Below, piece by piece: positions 50,101 to 61,496 of a stretch of DNA of 64,000 nucleotides. The notes beneath the pieces are model-generated. The model worked only from the letters and a program-made list of their open reading frames with translations, was not told where the DNA came from and made no database searches. This DNA is from Camillea tinctor (taxonomy: Eukaryota > Ascomycota > Sordariomycetes > Xylariales > Xylariaceae), in the NCBI GenBank assembly GCA_022578605.1, contig MU394076.1:62001-126000 (forward strand), written 5' to 3'. The stretch's first letter is position 1. Each line of letters opens with the position of its first letter. The position numbers and the translations under genes are program-made.

Positions 50101-50306
50101 ATCATATTTTGCAGCCCACCCTCCCTCTTCACCACGGGGTGTGACAACACATCGGTTGCCCGAATCATACGAGCTTCAGATTCACCGAACCCAGTACATA
50201 AGCACCGCTAGAGCCGGTTTTGGCAGACCTTAACATTATATCGCCCTCTTGGTGATTCCTTACCATAGCTCCCTGATACTACTCTGGAATATTCACTTTC
50301 GACATC
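47182..50306. other. 3.1-kb intergenic region with simple repeats
   Basis: No supported gene. T-rich 3' flank to about 47760. A GGCA tetranucleotide run lies at about 48274-48299 and a GAAA tetranucleotide run at about 49873-49896. Many ACCTA/TAGGT words occur (49060-49230, 49495-49515). The last 250 bp hold the BCS1-like promoter. Confidence 0.55.
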
Positions 50307-52265
50307 ATGGTGGACATCCCAAGCTGTTCGACGGAGCCGATTGCGCCGTCAGGGCGCCTCCACGACCCAGGTTCTCCGCCCCTAGCTGCGCTGGATTACT
50401 TCTTCCCCGGATTCTCTATGCTCGCGGGTGCCATCCAGAGGTACCTCCACATCGATCTCAATGTATATATCCCAATAGCGCTACTGGCTGGTGCTTTGAC
50501 TCTCGCCTGGAGCTACACAAGCCAGTACTTTTTGGCTCAGTTAGAGCACCATTTCATGTCGGTAGTGGATATCCGCACCGACGACGAGATGCATGAGATT
50601 CTCCTGACGTGGGTTGCGTCCCAGAAGTTCTCCAAGGGCTCGAGACGGTTCGTCGTCAATGCTAGTCGCAACTCCAGATACTGGTACTGGTGGTCTTGGG
50701 ATGATGACGAGGAAGAAGATGAATATGATGAAAATGGGAAGACTACCAAGAAAAAACTGACATATACACCGTCCCTCGGAACGCACCATTTCTGGTACCG
50801 TGGACGATTGCTCCAGTTCCGGAGAAAATTCACAAAAGAGCAGAAAGCTACCATGATCGCTAGCGATTGCGAGGAGATCTCGCTGTCGTGCTTCGGCCGC
50901 GACCCGTCGGTCTTGAAACAGCTTTTGCAGGAGGCCCGCGAGAGGTATCTCTCGAAGGATGAAAAGAAAACTCTCATCTACCGAGGGACTTCTAGGACGG
51001 GTCTTGCCAGCGATACGTCTTGGCGACGTTGCATGGCTCGGACTCCTCGTCCCTTTTCTACTGTGATTCTGAATGAAAGCAAAAAGAAGGAAATCATCGA
51101 GGATATTTCCGATTATCTCTGCCCCGCAACCCAACGATGGTATGCAAACAGAGGGATTCCATACCGACGGGGTTACCTGCTCTACGGCCCACCAGGGACG
51201 GGCAAGAGCTCGTTGAGCCTCGCTTTAGCCGGCTACTTCAAGATGAGAATCTACATCGTCAGCCTCAACTCAATGATCACCAACGAAGAATCCCTATCTA
51301 CCCTTTTCTCCGAGCTTCCTCGGCGTTGCATCGTCCTCCTAGAGGATATCGACACTGCAGGTCTGACTCACACTCGTGAAGAGGAAGAGCCTAGCAATCT
51401 GGACGACCAAGGCAAGGAGGAGAAGCAGAAGAGCCACGAAACAAAAGACAACGACAAGGACAAGGACGCTGACAAGGGACAACCTGGTGGACGGCTGTCT
51501 CTGTCCGGACTCCTCAACATTCTTGATGGTGTAGCCTCACAAGAGGGCCGTGTGCTCATCATGACGACTAACCATATCGAAAAACTCGATAAAGCGTTGA
51601 TTCGACCCGGACGTATCGACATGACTATCAAGTTCGGTTTGGCGGACGCGGAAATGACTTCTGCCGTCTTCCGTGCCATTTATACCTACATTGATGGCGA
51701 CGATCTGATTCCCTTAAACGCCGATGGCACGCGCAAGCTCGTTTCCCCAGAGTCTCTCGAGCAGACAGCACGAAAGCGGGAAGCCTACGCCGCCGAAATC
51801 GAGGTGCTGGCCGAAGAATTCGCAGCCAAGATTCCTGCGCTTGAGTTTAGCCCGGCTGAACTCCAAGGCCTGCTGCTGAGACATAAGCGCAACCCTCGGG
51901 CCGCGGTGGAGAACGCGGATGCCTTCGTTGAGCAGACACGCAAAGAGCGTAAGGAGAAGGAGCTGAGGGAGGCCGAGAAGAGGCGAAAAGCCGAGATAGC
52001 GAAGAAGGCTAAGGAAGAGAAGCAGAAACAAGAAAAGATGGAGGCAGAAGCTAAGGAAAACAAGCAAGAGAATAAGCAGGAGCCCGTGAAGACCGATTCA
52101 CCGGCCACTGAAACTGCTGCAAAGAAGGCCGAAGAACCAATAGCCTCCATCATAAGCGACGGAGACGTAGCACCAACGGGAAAGCTGCAAATCGAAACGA
52201 AGGACACAGCGGGCCACAAGCGCCATGACTCGGGTTACGCGACGCCGACGAGTAGCGATCCTTGA
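50307..52265 (+). CDS. BCS1-type AAA ATPase
   Basis: Single exon, 652 aa. Mitochondrial AAA protein related to Bcs1, which translocates the Rieske protein during complex III assembly; filamentous fungi carry several paralogues, so orthology to BCS1 is not certain. One membrane helix (about 53-70, IPIALLAGALTLAW) precedes the BCS1 N domain (EHHFMSVVDIRTDDEMHEILLTWVASQKF to about 245). Walker A is GPPGTGKS (294-301), Walker B VLLEDIDT (343-350), sensor 1 TTNH, arginine finger segment LIRPGRID (431-438). A charged insert (about 353-395, Glu/Lys/Asp-rich) separates Walker B from GRLSLSGLLNILDGV. After the small AAA subdomain comes a long Lys/Glu coiled coil (about 545-600) and a disordered tail. 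Both the insert and the tail exceed yeast Bcs1. Confidence 0.87.
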   Translation: MVDIPSCSTEPIAPSGRLHDPGSPPLAALDYFFPGFSMLAGAIQRYLHIDLNVYIPIALLAGALTLAWSYTSQYFLAQLEHHFMSVVDIRTDDEMHEILLTWVASQKFSKGSRRFVVNASRNSRYWYWWSWDDDEEEDEYDENGKTTKKKLTYTPSLGTHHFWYRGRLLQFRRKFTKEQKATMIASDCEEISLSCFGRDPSVLKQLLQEARERYLSKDEKKTLIYRGTSRTGLASDTSWRRCMARTPRPFSTVILNESKKKEIIEDISDYLCPATQRWYANRGIPYRRGYLLYGPPGTGKSSLSLALAGYFKMRIYIVSLNSMITNEESLSTLFSELPRRCIVLLEDIDTAGLTHTREEEEPSNLDDQGKEEKQKSHETKDNDKDKDADKGQPGGRLSLSGLLNILDGVASQEGRVLIMTTNHIEKLDKALIRPGRIDMTIKFGLADAEMTSAVFRAIYTYIDGDDLIPLNADGTRKLVSPESLEQTARKREAYAAEIEVLAEEFAAKIPALEFSPAELQGLLLRHKRNPRAAVENADAFVEQTRKERKEKELREAEKRRKAEIAKKAKEEKQKQEKMEAEAKENKQENKQEPVKTDSPATETAAKKAEEPIASIISDGDVAPTGKLQIETKDTAGHKRHDSGYATPTSSDP

Positions 52266-55200
52266 GGTGACACGGTGATGAGTGAATCGGAAGGGTTTGG
52301 CGATGGCTGCGACTAGCTCCGGAGTATATTATTCTTTTCATTTCTAAGCACCCGCATATGAACGAGATATCAGATACCTAGGTAGGACATGCCGCTTTCG
52401 TCATCGGTGAAATAGGAGGCGGGATTGGAAATCGGCGTTGTTTGTCGGGATTCCGTGGACACCAGACCCTCAGACCGGGGTGAATAAACCAATAGCATTC
52501 ATCACAGTAGAAAAGGGAGAATCAAAAGAATCAAAACGGCATTTACTTACCTATCTAACCTACACGATTTCATAGCGAAGGTATAAGACCCAGAGCATAA
52601 ATAATACATATAAATGAGAAGAGACTGAGAGGTCATGTATAAGGTCTTGTAGAACCATTCGATGGTGATAGCGTATCGTGTGCTTCCCATTGTAATCATA
52701 ACCCTCTCGTAGGATTTCATGTCTCATACCTAGGTAAGCAGATAGTAAATATCCATGGTGAACCAACGAATGAATGGGACAAATGACGTGCAGATGGGAT
52801 CGACCCAGCTACTTACCATTATTGGGTTTCCCAAAGTACACTACCTAACCTCAGATATTAGGTTATATATGTCTACATGATATAACATACTATACCAAGT
52901 GAAGCCTATAGGGCCCAGGCACGTAGTCTTTATTTATGGTCAAAGACAAAACGGCACATCGATAATAACTTACATGGGGCTCGGGGATGCCAATTGGAGT
53001 AAGGACCGAGAGGGGATTTCTAGTTTGGGCGTACTTTTTCTTCTCGGCCGATGTTTAATATAGCTAGGTAGACAAGAAAGACGTGGTTTGGCGGTGATGG
53101 CCCTGTCTTCTGGGGTGAGGGTCTGGACACGTCGGCGCTGAGGATCTACAATACATATGGACAAACATACATTAACAACAGCGGTTGTTTTTTTTTCAAC
53201 TCAACCAGTGGTCTGTCATCACTACCATCTCCAACGTCTCCAATTAAATTAGCCCCAACTAAAAAAGGAGAGGATGAAAACAGAATAACAAAATGCATGT
53301 TCCTGCAGGGAGGAGAGGGGCCAGAACCAGTAGAAGGGAAGGGAAGGGGGAAGGATTCTGTGTCGGGCAGATACCCGGGGTGGTAATGTGAAGCCTTAAA
53401 GCGTTAAGCGAATTCGTCGTTGTAGGGATCCGAATGTAAGGTAGTCGTAGGGAGAGCAACTTCTGGCCTGACATTGCTATCTTTTCTTTTTCTTTTTATG
53501 ATCATCCTGTTTGATACGACGCTGAAATAGCGGATACCTATGTGAACAATTATCACAAGGCAAGGGATCTTTTTTTCTTTCTCTCTCTCTTCTAGATTAT
53601 CATCATGTTAGTGGGACCGCGTTTTCAGTCTGTGATATGGTGAGAAGATGATACATTGTAGCCAATACTTTTAGGTTAGTTGGGTGGTGTATGTAAGGCA
53701 CTTAGTATACGACACGTCGGTCTAATGTATTAGGAACAAGAGAAGTACTAATATCAACAATTTCGATACATGTAACATAGCATTGAAAAAGGTCGGGCGA
53801 TAGTGGTATTGACTTACATAATACCAGACCTTAGCTAGGTATTACATCACCGGTACCTACCGAAACAATCTGACGCAAGTGGAAAATAAAACTCCGTAAT
53901 AAGGATCGGTTGGGAAAAGACAACCGGAGTCTGAGGCTGTGAAGAAATTGGTCAAAAAGTGCATATAACTACTAACGGCATGTACTCTATGAAGTATGTA
54001 GATGTAGAGTATGTAATTAGGAATTCGGGGATCGGGGACACGGTCTAGATAATTACCTATCTAGGTCACGATTCCGCAACTATGATCCCTGTTCCACTTA
54101 CACACCCCCCATCATGTAAGTGCTAGTAGTACTTAAGTATGTACATACATACCCTTCTCGCACGTGCATATTTGAATTATGTGAATGCCAATGTATAATA
54201 ATTGAAAAGACAAGGAAGGAAAAAAGAAAGTCCCTACATAATGTAAGTACTTATGTACATCTATATGTAGTATCAATGTGATATGCAGCCTGACCATCGT
54301 ACCTAAACCTTATGTGAGCCCTAGAATGATGACGGCTGAAAGTTGCGAAGGGGACTCGGAACGAGATGGACAGATTCAGAAATGCCGGTCACGGAGTAAA
54401 ATAACATTCGGTACCTAAGCAGCTAAGGTGGTAGTAGTAAGTTCACAACCTTGTAAGTCAGGTTGAACCTAGTACGAAGTACATACAAGATAGCGATAAG
54501 AGAGGGGCGGAAACAGAGCTACTGGTAAGATTAGGCGGTTTGGATCCCCTTGAAAAAAGGTTACTAACGTCACCTAGCCTGACTATTTTATTTTTTTACA
54601 CCATATTAATACACTACAACTAGTATTTCGCTCTGGTTGTGCCCTCGTGGTTAGGAAGGTGCTTGTTTAAGATCGGGGACTACTTCTTACTAACGGTCGA
54701 ACTACCCTTATATATTTACGTACGTGAAATCTACTAATACCACCGAAATCTTCCTTAGCTTGTTTATTTTCAAGTTCTCCATTTTCATTACTTCCCCCCT
54801 CCTCTTCATATTCGTTTTCCCCCCTCCTACCCCTCCATCCACTTTCCAAGGTTCTTTTTTTATGCTTGGACTTGAATTTGCCTCGATTAGATAAAGTAGA
54901 CAAAGTGGGAAAATATACCTGGTTGGTCCTATCCTACCCGAAATATTACGTTATCACAAGCCTTGCCTTGTCTTGCCTTGTCTTGCTTTTGGGTTTTGGT
55001 GTTTTTTTTTTCTTTCCTTCTTTGGTATCTTTCTTTTTTCTATTTTCAGCTTCTCGACAACTTCCTAAAGGGTTAGTTCCCCGAAAAGAAAAGAGTATAG
55101 AGTTTCGATCTCAAAGACGGGAACTAAACTGAAAAATTATAAACACAAGAAATATATAACCTATGTAAGAAAAGGAAGAAGAAGAAGAGACAGAAACCAA

Positions 55201-55673
55201 CAACTCCAACAACTCCCCAAGTCCAACAAGCCACTTTTTTTTTTCCCTCCCTCCCAAACCTAGCAAATAAATAAAAGAAAGCTAACTAGTTCAAGTGGTA
55301 GTCTAAGAAAAGGAAACTGAAAGGTATGTCTGTTCTAGTCGATCTCCACCAAACTTACTATGCAAAGAGACAGACACGCAACTCTTTGCTGGGCCTCTGG
55401 TACACTTGTACCTCTTCATATCCAATCCGTCCCCCCTGAACCCCTGCTTCTCATCCGTTGTTGATTTCAATTGGCGGTGAATGCAGTACAAAAGCCCTTT
55501 TTCTGACCCCTCGACTAACATCAAAAACCACCCACTCCCACAGATTATTCTGGTGTCTTTTCCCCCTACTCCTATACTCTACTCTTTGCTATATCACCGC
55601 CACTCTCTCTCCTCCCTCTCTTCCTATAGAACCTATATACCCTCTCTCTCTCTCTCGGAAAAGGAAAGAAATC
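52266..55673. other. 3.4-kb intergenic region before ERG13
   Basis: AT-rich with many ACCTA/TAGGT words (52376-52390, 53850, 54050-54130). Repeated TTGCC/TTGTC units occur at 54960-54985. The last 400 bp before ERG13 are pyrimidine-rich with a CT run at about 55641-55656, a typical leader of a strongly expressed fungal gene. No gene is supported. Confidence 0.55.
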
Positions 55674-57283
55674 ATGGCTTCACGTCCTCAGAACATTGGT
55701 ATCAAGGGCATTGAGCTCTACTTCCCCAGCCAGGTATGTGTATTTTTTCTTCTTTTGTTTCTTTTCTCTCTGCTCTCTCCCCCTTACCACGCCGACATCG
55801 CACAATACCCTTTTACTAACCTGTCTCTGCCCCTCAGTATGTCGAACAAGCTGAGCTCGAGAAGTTCGATGGAGTTAGTACTGGCAAGTACACCATTGGT
55901 CTTGGTCAGACCAAGATGACCTTCTGCGATGACCGGGAAGGTAGGTTTTGAGACGTCTCTCCCCCCCTCCGTGGGTGCCCAGCCAGCCTCGTCTGCTCTT
56001 CTTGCTAAGGCGCCAGCCTTTTCCTCTAGACATCTACTCGATTGCTTTGACGGCCACCTCGAAACTCCTCCAGAACTACAACATCGACCCTAACTCCATT
56101 GGCCGTGTCGAGGTCGGTACCGAGACCATCCTCGACAAGTCCAAGTCGGTCAAGACCGTCTTGATGCAGCTATTCGGCGAGAACTCCAACATTGAGGGTG
56201 TAGACACCGTCAATGCCTGCTACGGTGGTACCAATGCTCTTTTCAACACTGTGAACTGGGTTGAGTCCTCTGCCTGGGACGGACGTGACGCCATCGTGGT
56301 TGCTGGCGACATTGCCCTCTACGCCAAGGGCAATGCCAGACCCACCGGTGGTGCTGGTTGTGTTGCCCTGCTAGTTGGTCCCAACGCCCCTATTGTTGTC
56401 GAGCCTGGTCTACGAGGAACCTACATGTCCCACGTCTACGACTTCTACAAGCCCGACCTCACCAGCGAGTACCCCTACGTTGACGGACACTACTCGGTCA
56501 ACTGCTACACCGAAGCTCTCGATGCCGCCTACCGCGCATACTGCAAGCGCGAGACCCAGCTACAGAATGGCCATGCCGCCGAGGAGAAGACTGGGCTGGA
56601 CCGCTTCGACTACATGTGCTTCCACGCTCCGACATGCAAGGTCGTCCAGAAATCCTACGGTCGCCTTCTGTACCACGACTACCTCGCGAATCCCGACAGC
56701 GAAGCCTTTAAGGAGGTTCCTGGTGACATTCGCGATATGGACTACCAGAAGTCTCTGTCTGACAAGGTTGTCGAGAAGACCTTCATGAACCTGACTAAGA
56801 AGCGCTTTAACGAGCGTGTCTCGCCCGCTATCCAGGTTGCTACTATGTGTGGTAACATGTACTGCGCCAGTGTATGGAGTGGCCTAGCCAGTCTGGTCTC
56901 GCATATCGACAGCGCTACCCTGCAGGGCAAGCGTATTGGTCTTTTCAGCTACGGATCCGGCCTTGCCGCTAGTTTCATGTCGCTGCGTGTGAACGGCAGC
57001 ACTGAGGCTATCTCCAAGGTCCTGGATATCCCCAACAAGCTGACTGCCAGAAGGGCTGTGCCCCCTGAGACGTATGAAGCTGTAAGTATTGTGCTCGTAG
57101 CCCAAGGGGCATCGTGTCTCGTTCATTTACTAACGTTAAATCTAGTTCTGCGACATGCGCCACAAAGCCCACCTGCAGAAGGACTACAAACCCCAGGGTG
57201 ATATCTCCACCCTGGTGCCGGGCACCTACTACTTGGAGCATGTTGATGACATGTTCAAGCGACACTACGCCATTAAGTCTTAA
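55674..57283 (+). CDS. erg13: Hydroxymethylglutaryl-CoA synthase
   Basis: Condenses acetyl-CoA with acetoacetyl-CoA to HMG-CoA, the step before HMG-CoA reductase in the mevalonate and ergosterol pathway. Exons: 55674-55733, 55838-55940, 56030-57081 and 57146-57283, 450 aa. N-terminus [38 protein letters not shown] is characteristic. The catalytic Glu is at about 86 ([12 protein letters not shown]), nucleophile Cys118 ([10 protein letters not shown]), and the catalytic His lies in [19 protein letters not shown] and the [13 protein letters not shown] segment are intact. The last exon ends in [23 protein letters not shown] branch sites are visible in introns 1 and 3. No mitochondrial presequence, so cytosolic. 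Confidence 0.96.
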
Positions 57284-58375
57284 GCGTGGTCGCGAACGTT
57301 GTGTCATACCCAATCTTCTTTTTACAATAGACCAGCATCGACTCATTTGGTCCTATTAGAAATGCGACTCTAGAGAGTCCTTAGATGTTTTATTCAGACT
57401 TATTAGCGAAGCGATGGGGGGTTGGGCCCATATATACAGGAGGGGAGAGAAACCATACGGCATATAGGGTTCACTAATAACGTCGAGTGATGAGAAGCAC
57501 CCGACTTGTATATACCAGGAGTTGCGCAAGCCATGGGTTGCATGAAAGACATGATAAAGAATAGATCTTTATTCCAAGACCATTAATTGGGCCAACAACC
57601 GTGATTTCTATGTACCAACCCCTTAAATATTCCACAGAAAGAAATTGGCAGAATAATTGGGTTGTAGTTAACTAATTTCTGTCTCAGGATTCTTCTAGTT
57701 CCTCCGATTTTAGTAAGAGTCTGTATCTCTACGGACATTTCTCACGTGTATAGCTGTATAGCCACACTCTAGAGTACACAGGATATCGAGTTCTAACTAC
57801 AAAGGTCCTAAATTTTTTCTACTTACTGAATACTCCTAATAACTAACATATCAAACCAAGAGTCACAACTCATTTCAAAGATATCTAGGCGAGCCTCCTT
57901 ATACATGGAAAACCTAGTATAAGCCATCTTACTTGAAAATATTAATTTCCATATTTTAGGTGCTGAGCCATCAGCGATCACGACAACTCTACCTAGTCGT
58001 CTCTACTATAGTTAACTATGTCAAGGCTCTCTTGCCCAGCAACACCCGAGTTGCCGTTTCCTCGTTAACCACAAACCTATTCTTAGATCAAGGCAAATCA
58101 CTCATGAGTAAACTTGACTGAGTATACCTTCCTTGTCTTCCTTCCTTTGCTCCCTTCCCTCTCTTCGTCCTTCCCTCTAATATCAACGCCAACAACCAAT
58201 TTATACCCTACACTCACCACCCTCTTCTACCCATTACTTACAACTTACCACTTACCACCCCCTTTCCCCCGTCTTCCATCTTCATTTATCTCTTTATTTC
58301 CCCGCACCACACTTTGCCAATATATTCTACGTCTAATTTCGGTCATCAATATAAAGTAGAGCGTAGAGGAAAAGA
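57284..58375. other. Intergenic between ERG13 and the zinc-finger gene
   Basis: 1.1 kb. ERG13 3' UTR, then AT-rich DNA, then a CT-rich stretch from about 58130 that probably forms the leader of the next gene. No open frame of interest. Confidence 0.55.
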
Positions 58376-59380
58376 ATGCCTCGCGACGAAAGCGTGAAGC
58401 GCTGCGGCAGGGGGAGCTGTATCGCATTTCCACCGGCGGGGATGCTGCACTGCGGGAAGTGCCACCGGGATCTCGCCAAAGCGCAGTTTTTCCCGCGTAT
58501 GCAACGCGTGCACAGGAGCGCAGACCGCCGTTGCGAAGACTGCTACTTTGGTCGAACCCCTAGCCGTTCGGTGGACGAGGTGCCAGGCCCTCGCCTCTTC
58601 CGCCCTCCTGATCTCAGAACTAACTCGCAGACCTCTCCTCCTCGTCCCACGTCGAGCGCGCCGAACCGTATGCAGGGCCGTCGAGCCCCCGCCCCCGGCC
58701 CTAACCGCACTTTCCCTCCCCCCGGCGGCCCCTCCTCCTCCTCCTCCCCGGGCATACCGCCGACGGAGTGGAGCCGCATGCAAGCTGTCGTCGATCGCGC
58801 GGCGCGGCGCGCTTCCCGCGAGGCGAGGAGCTTGGGCGTTCCGCACGCGGGCAAGATTCGGGATGCTAGTGAGTTTGTTTTCCCTTCCCCTTCCCCTATC
58901 CCCCATTCCCCAAGACAATGCCCCCCCCCCCCTATTGATTTCCTACTAACCACCTACAAAAATAAATTAGTGGCGATATATGAGGACGTCAGCCGCCGCG
59001 GCATCGGAGAGCCGGACGTCGGCACGAGCACGGGAGACGCGTTCCTGGACGAGGTGATCTCGCGGACGGCGGCCGCGACGGCAGCGCGGATGCTGTCTCT
59101 GCCGCCGGACGTGGTGGACGCTCTTGCGCCGCCGCGGCGCATTGGGGAGAAGAGTAGGAGGGGCCCCCGAAGTAACAACGACGAGGAGGAGGAGAAAAAG
59201 GAGGGGAAGAAGAAAGAGAGAGAGAAAGAGAAAGAGGGCGTAGTTGCTGAGGGGGACCCGTGGAGGTATTACGCTTACAGCTGCTCGTCGTGCGGGGGCG
59301 GGTGGGCGAGCAGGGCGGGTCGCGATTGTGAGATTGCTTTCTCCGTAATGTCACTTGATCTTGATCTTGGTTCGGATTAA
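58376..59380 (+). CDS. Zinc-finger protein with CxxC pairs, Stc1-like
   Basis: Predicted exons 58376-58868 and 58971-59380, 300 aa. The 102-nt intron has a GTGAGT donor, CTAAC branch site and TAG acceptor; its length is a multiple of three and it has no stop, so a retained form would be 334 aa. Near the N-terminus HCGKCHRDLAKAQFFPRMQRVH, then RRCEDC (Cys26, 29, 53, 56) forms a treble-clef pattern that resembles the Stc1 domain, known in fission yeast for linking RNAi to the Clr4 methyltransferase. The middle is Pro/Ser/Arg-rich; a conserved-looking helix (AIYEDVSRRGI, DAFLDEVISRTAAATAARML) follows; a Glu/Lys run and a third CxxC (SCSSCGGGW) end it. Stc1 assignment is tentative. Confidence 0.65.
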   Translation: MPRDESVKRCGRGSCIAFPPAGMLHCGKCHRDLAKAQFFPRMQRVHRSADRRCEDCYFGRTPSRSVDEVPGPRLFRPPDLRTNSQTSPPRPTSSAPNRMQGRRAPAPGPNRTFPPPGGPSSSSSPGIPPTEWSRMQAVVDRAARRASREARSLGVPHAGKIRDASEFVFPSPSPIPHSPRQCPPPPIDFLLTTYKNKLVAIYEDVSRRGIGEPDVGTSTGDAFLDEVISRTAAATAARMLSLPPDVVDALAPPRRIGEKSRRGPRSNNDEEEEKKEGKKKEREKEKEGVVAEGDPWRYYAYSCSSCGGGWASRAGRDCEIAFSVMSLDLDLGSD

Positions 59381-59906
59381 AAAAGAAGTAATAACAAAAA
59401 GGGGGGCGGAGAATAGGGGAGAGGTATCTGGATACGTACAACTTACACAAAGCGTAGGTTAGCGCGAGATTATCGATATATGGTAGCGATCCTAATCCAA
59501 TCCCAACTTACGTATCTTCTAAACATCAAAGTACTTACTACTCGCATTGCTCTTCTAGTGAGTGTAGACTGTACGAATTGGTGATCAACGGCTTATGCAA
59601 ACCATGCCAAAAAAAAAAAAAATATGAAAAAGAAAAAAGAAAAATAATTCTGCAAGCCCATTCACCCGTTTCATTGTATGCATTCATCATACACCGTTAT
59701 CTATTCTACTTCAAACTAGCCCCTACCGCCTCCGTAAGCCACCCAAAATTCTTCATCTAAGCATGCTATGACCAAAACCGTCTCCTTATAATACACAACC
59801 TCCGAATTTCCCCCCAACCTCCAAGTCTCTCCCTTTTCCTTTATATCGTACCCACTACCCCTTATTTTCTACAACCCGACCATGTAACCCCCCCCCCCCC
59901 CTTTAT
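59381..59906. other. Convergent intergenic region zinc-finger gene / DHCR24-like gene
   Basis: 526 bp between two stops. Includes an A13 run near 59610 and a C run (about 59887-59900). No gene is seen. Confidence 0.6.
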
Positions 59907-61496
59907 CTACGAAGTCTTCGCCTTCCCCTCCACCCCATCATCGCCCTTCCACCTCCACTCCGCGCGCCTGTGCAAGAAGTAATCCCCGCTCCGGATGCCC
60001 TTCCAGATGCCGTACAAGCCGCCCACCGGCCACGTAGCCTTGACCCAGGCCTTCCACCCCTGCGCGCCGTCCTGCGCCGCGGCCCCGTCCCGCACCTTGA
60101 CCTTCTCGTACACACTCGGCAGCGAAGCCGCGTTGTACTTCGCCCTTAGGGCCTCGTACCAGCCGCGGTTGCCGTACGTGCGCCAGAACTCGTCCTCGTC
60201 GTAGTACGTGTGCGCGTAGAGCCACTTGAGTCCGCCGAGCGCGTCGACCTTGTGCTCGAGCGCGCGGTTGACGCGCACAAACTCCTGCTTATCCTTCGGG
60301 CCCCAGCCCCAAACGCCAATGTTCAGCATCTCGCCCGACTGCGCGTTATTCTGCCGCAAGTGCGGGTGAAACGTCGGGCCGGCGGGCGTCTTGAGCGGGC
60401 ACAACCACAGGGGCCAGATGCCCAGCTCGGCGGCGGTGTAGTCGACAAAGGCCTCGGCCTGCTCGTAGGGGATACCCAGATCCTGGACAATGAAGCGGGC
60501 GCTCTCGCCGCTGCCGTGCAGCGCGCGGTACAGCATGCGCGTGTGCAGGAAGTCGTCGAGGAACCAGCGGAAGAAGCGTGTGAACGGCACCGGGCGGAAG
60601 TAGTTGAAGGCGGCCTTGCCGACCCAGAACCCGCCGCGGTCGTACCGGAACAGGTACTCCGCGAGCGGGATGTACTCGGTCACGGTGCCGGTCGTCTCCG
60701 TGGCCGCGTTACTAGCCTGGACCGACGATGAGGGCAGCGGCGCGGTGAGGTCCTGTGCGTGCATGTAGAACCAGGGGTCCCAGGCGCGGCTGAAGGTCTG
60801 CACCTTGTGGCCCGGGGGCAGCTCGTCGGTCATGTGGCCGCTGATGATGACGCCGTGGTCCTTAGAGAACAGGATGCCATCAACATAATCGTTGCCCTCC
60901 CTGGCGCACTCCTGGCGCACGGCGCGCACGGCCTCCGCCACCGAGCTCGTGCGCCGGTAGGTGGTGCGGACAAAGCGCTTCGCCTTGACGAGCCGCAGCT
61001 CGAGGAGCGTGGTGACGCCTAGGGTGCCGACGGCGCCGGCCGCGCCGTGGAACAGGTCCGCGTGCTGGTCGTCCGGACCGGGCCGGGCGAACACGATCTC
61101 GCCGTTGGGCAGCACCATCTCGACGCCCTCGAGGGTTTCGTCGAAGTACCCGTGGCGGAAAGAGCTGCTCTCCCCAGCGGTGCCGGCGAACCCGCCGCCG
61201 GCCGTGATACCGGGGAATTCCATGACCACGGGAGGTACCAGGCCGTGGCGGAGAGTGGATTCGACAAGGCGGTCCATAGGCACGTTAGGTTCAACGAGGG
61301 CGGTGAGCTTGCCCACGTCCACCTCGAGCACGTTGCTTAGGGCGCTGATGTCGACCAGGCGCTGCCCGGACTTGAGTTGTGGCGGCCGCGTCGAGTTGGT
61401 ACTCCCGTGGAAGATACGATAGGGCTCGGAACGCTCGAAATAGGACCGTACGGTCGCGGCAATGAGCCGCACGGCTTGCTGATGTCGCTCCATCAT
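59907..61496 (-). CDS. DHCR24-like FAD-binding oxidoreductase
   Basis: Single exon, 529 aa, from ATG at 61496 (MMERHQQAVRLIAATVRSY; ATG 61493 equally possible). Related to delta24-sterol reductase (DHCR24/DIMINUTO) of the FAD-linked oxidase (PCMH) group. The FAD domain is clear: STNSTR near the start, VEPNVPMDRLVESTLRHGLVPPVVMEFPGITAGGGFAGTAGESSSFRHG (about 70-115) and LFHGAAGAVGTLGVTTLLELRLV. The second half has FVDYTAAELGIWPLWLCPLK, then GVWGWG and KWLYAHTYYDEDEFW, all typical of DHCR24. It lacks the N-terminal membrane helix of animal and plant enzymes. Ergosterol synthesis normally uses Erg4 at C24(28), so the physiological substrate is open. Codon use is strongly GC-rich. Confidence 0.88.
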   Translation of the reverse strand: MMERHQQAVRLIAATVRSYFERSEPYRIFHGSTNSTRPPQLKSGQRLVDISALSNVLEVDVGKLTALVEPNVPMDRLVESTLRHGLVPPVVMEFPGITAGGGFAGTAGESSSFRHGYFDETLEGVEMVLPNGEIVFARPGPDDQHADLFHGAAGAVGTLGVTTLLELRLVKAKRFVRTTYRRTSSVAEAVRAVRQECAREGNDYVDGILFSKDHGVIISGHMTDELPPGHKVQTFSRAWDPWFYMHAQDLTAPLPSSSVQASNAATETTGTVTEYIPLAEYLFRYDRGGFWVGKAAFNYFRPVPFTRFFRWFLDDFLHTRMLYRALHGSGESARFIVQDLGIPYEQAEAFVDYTAAELGIWPLWLCPLKTPAGPTFHPHLRQNNAQSGEMLNIGVWGWGPKDKQEFVRVNRALEHKVDALGGLKWLYAHTYYDEDEFWRTYGNRGWYEALRAKYNAASLPSVYEKVKVRDGAAAQDGAQGWKAWVKATWPVGGLYGIWKGIRSGDYFLHRRAEWRWKGDDGVEGKAKTS

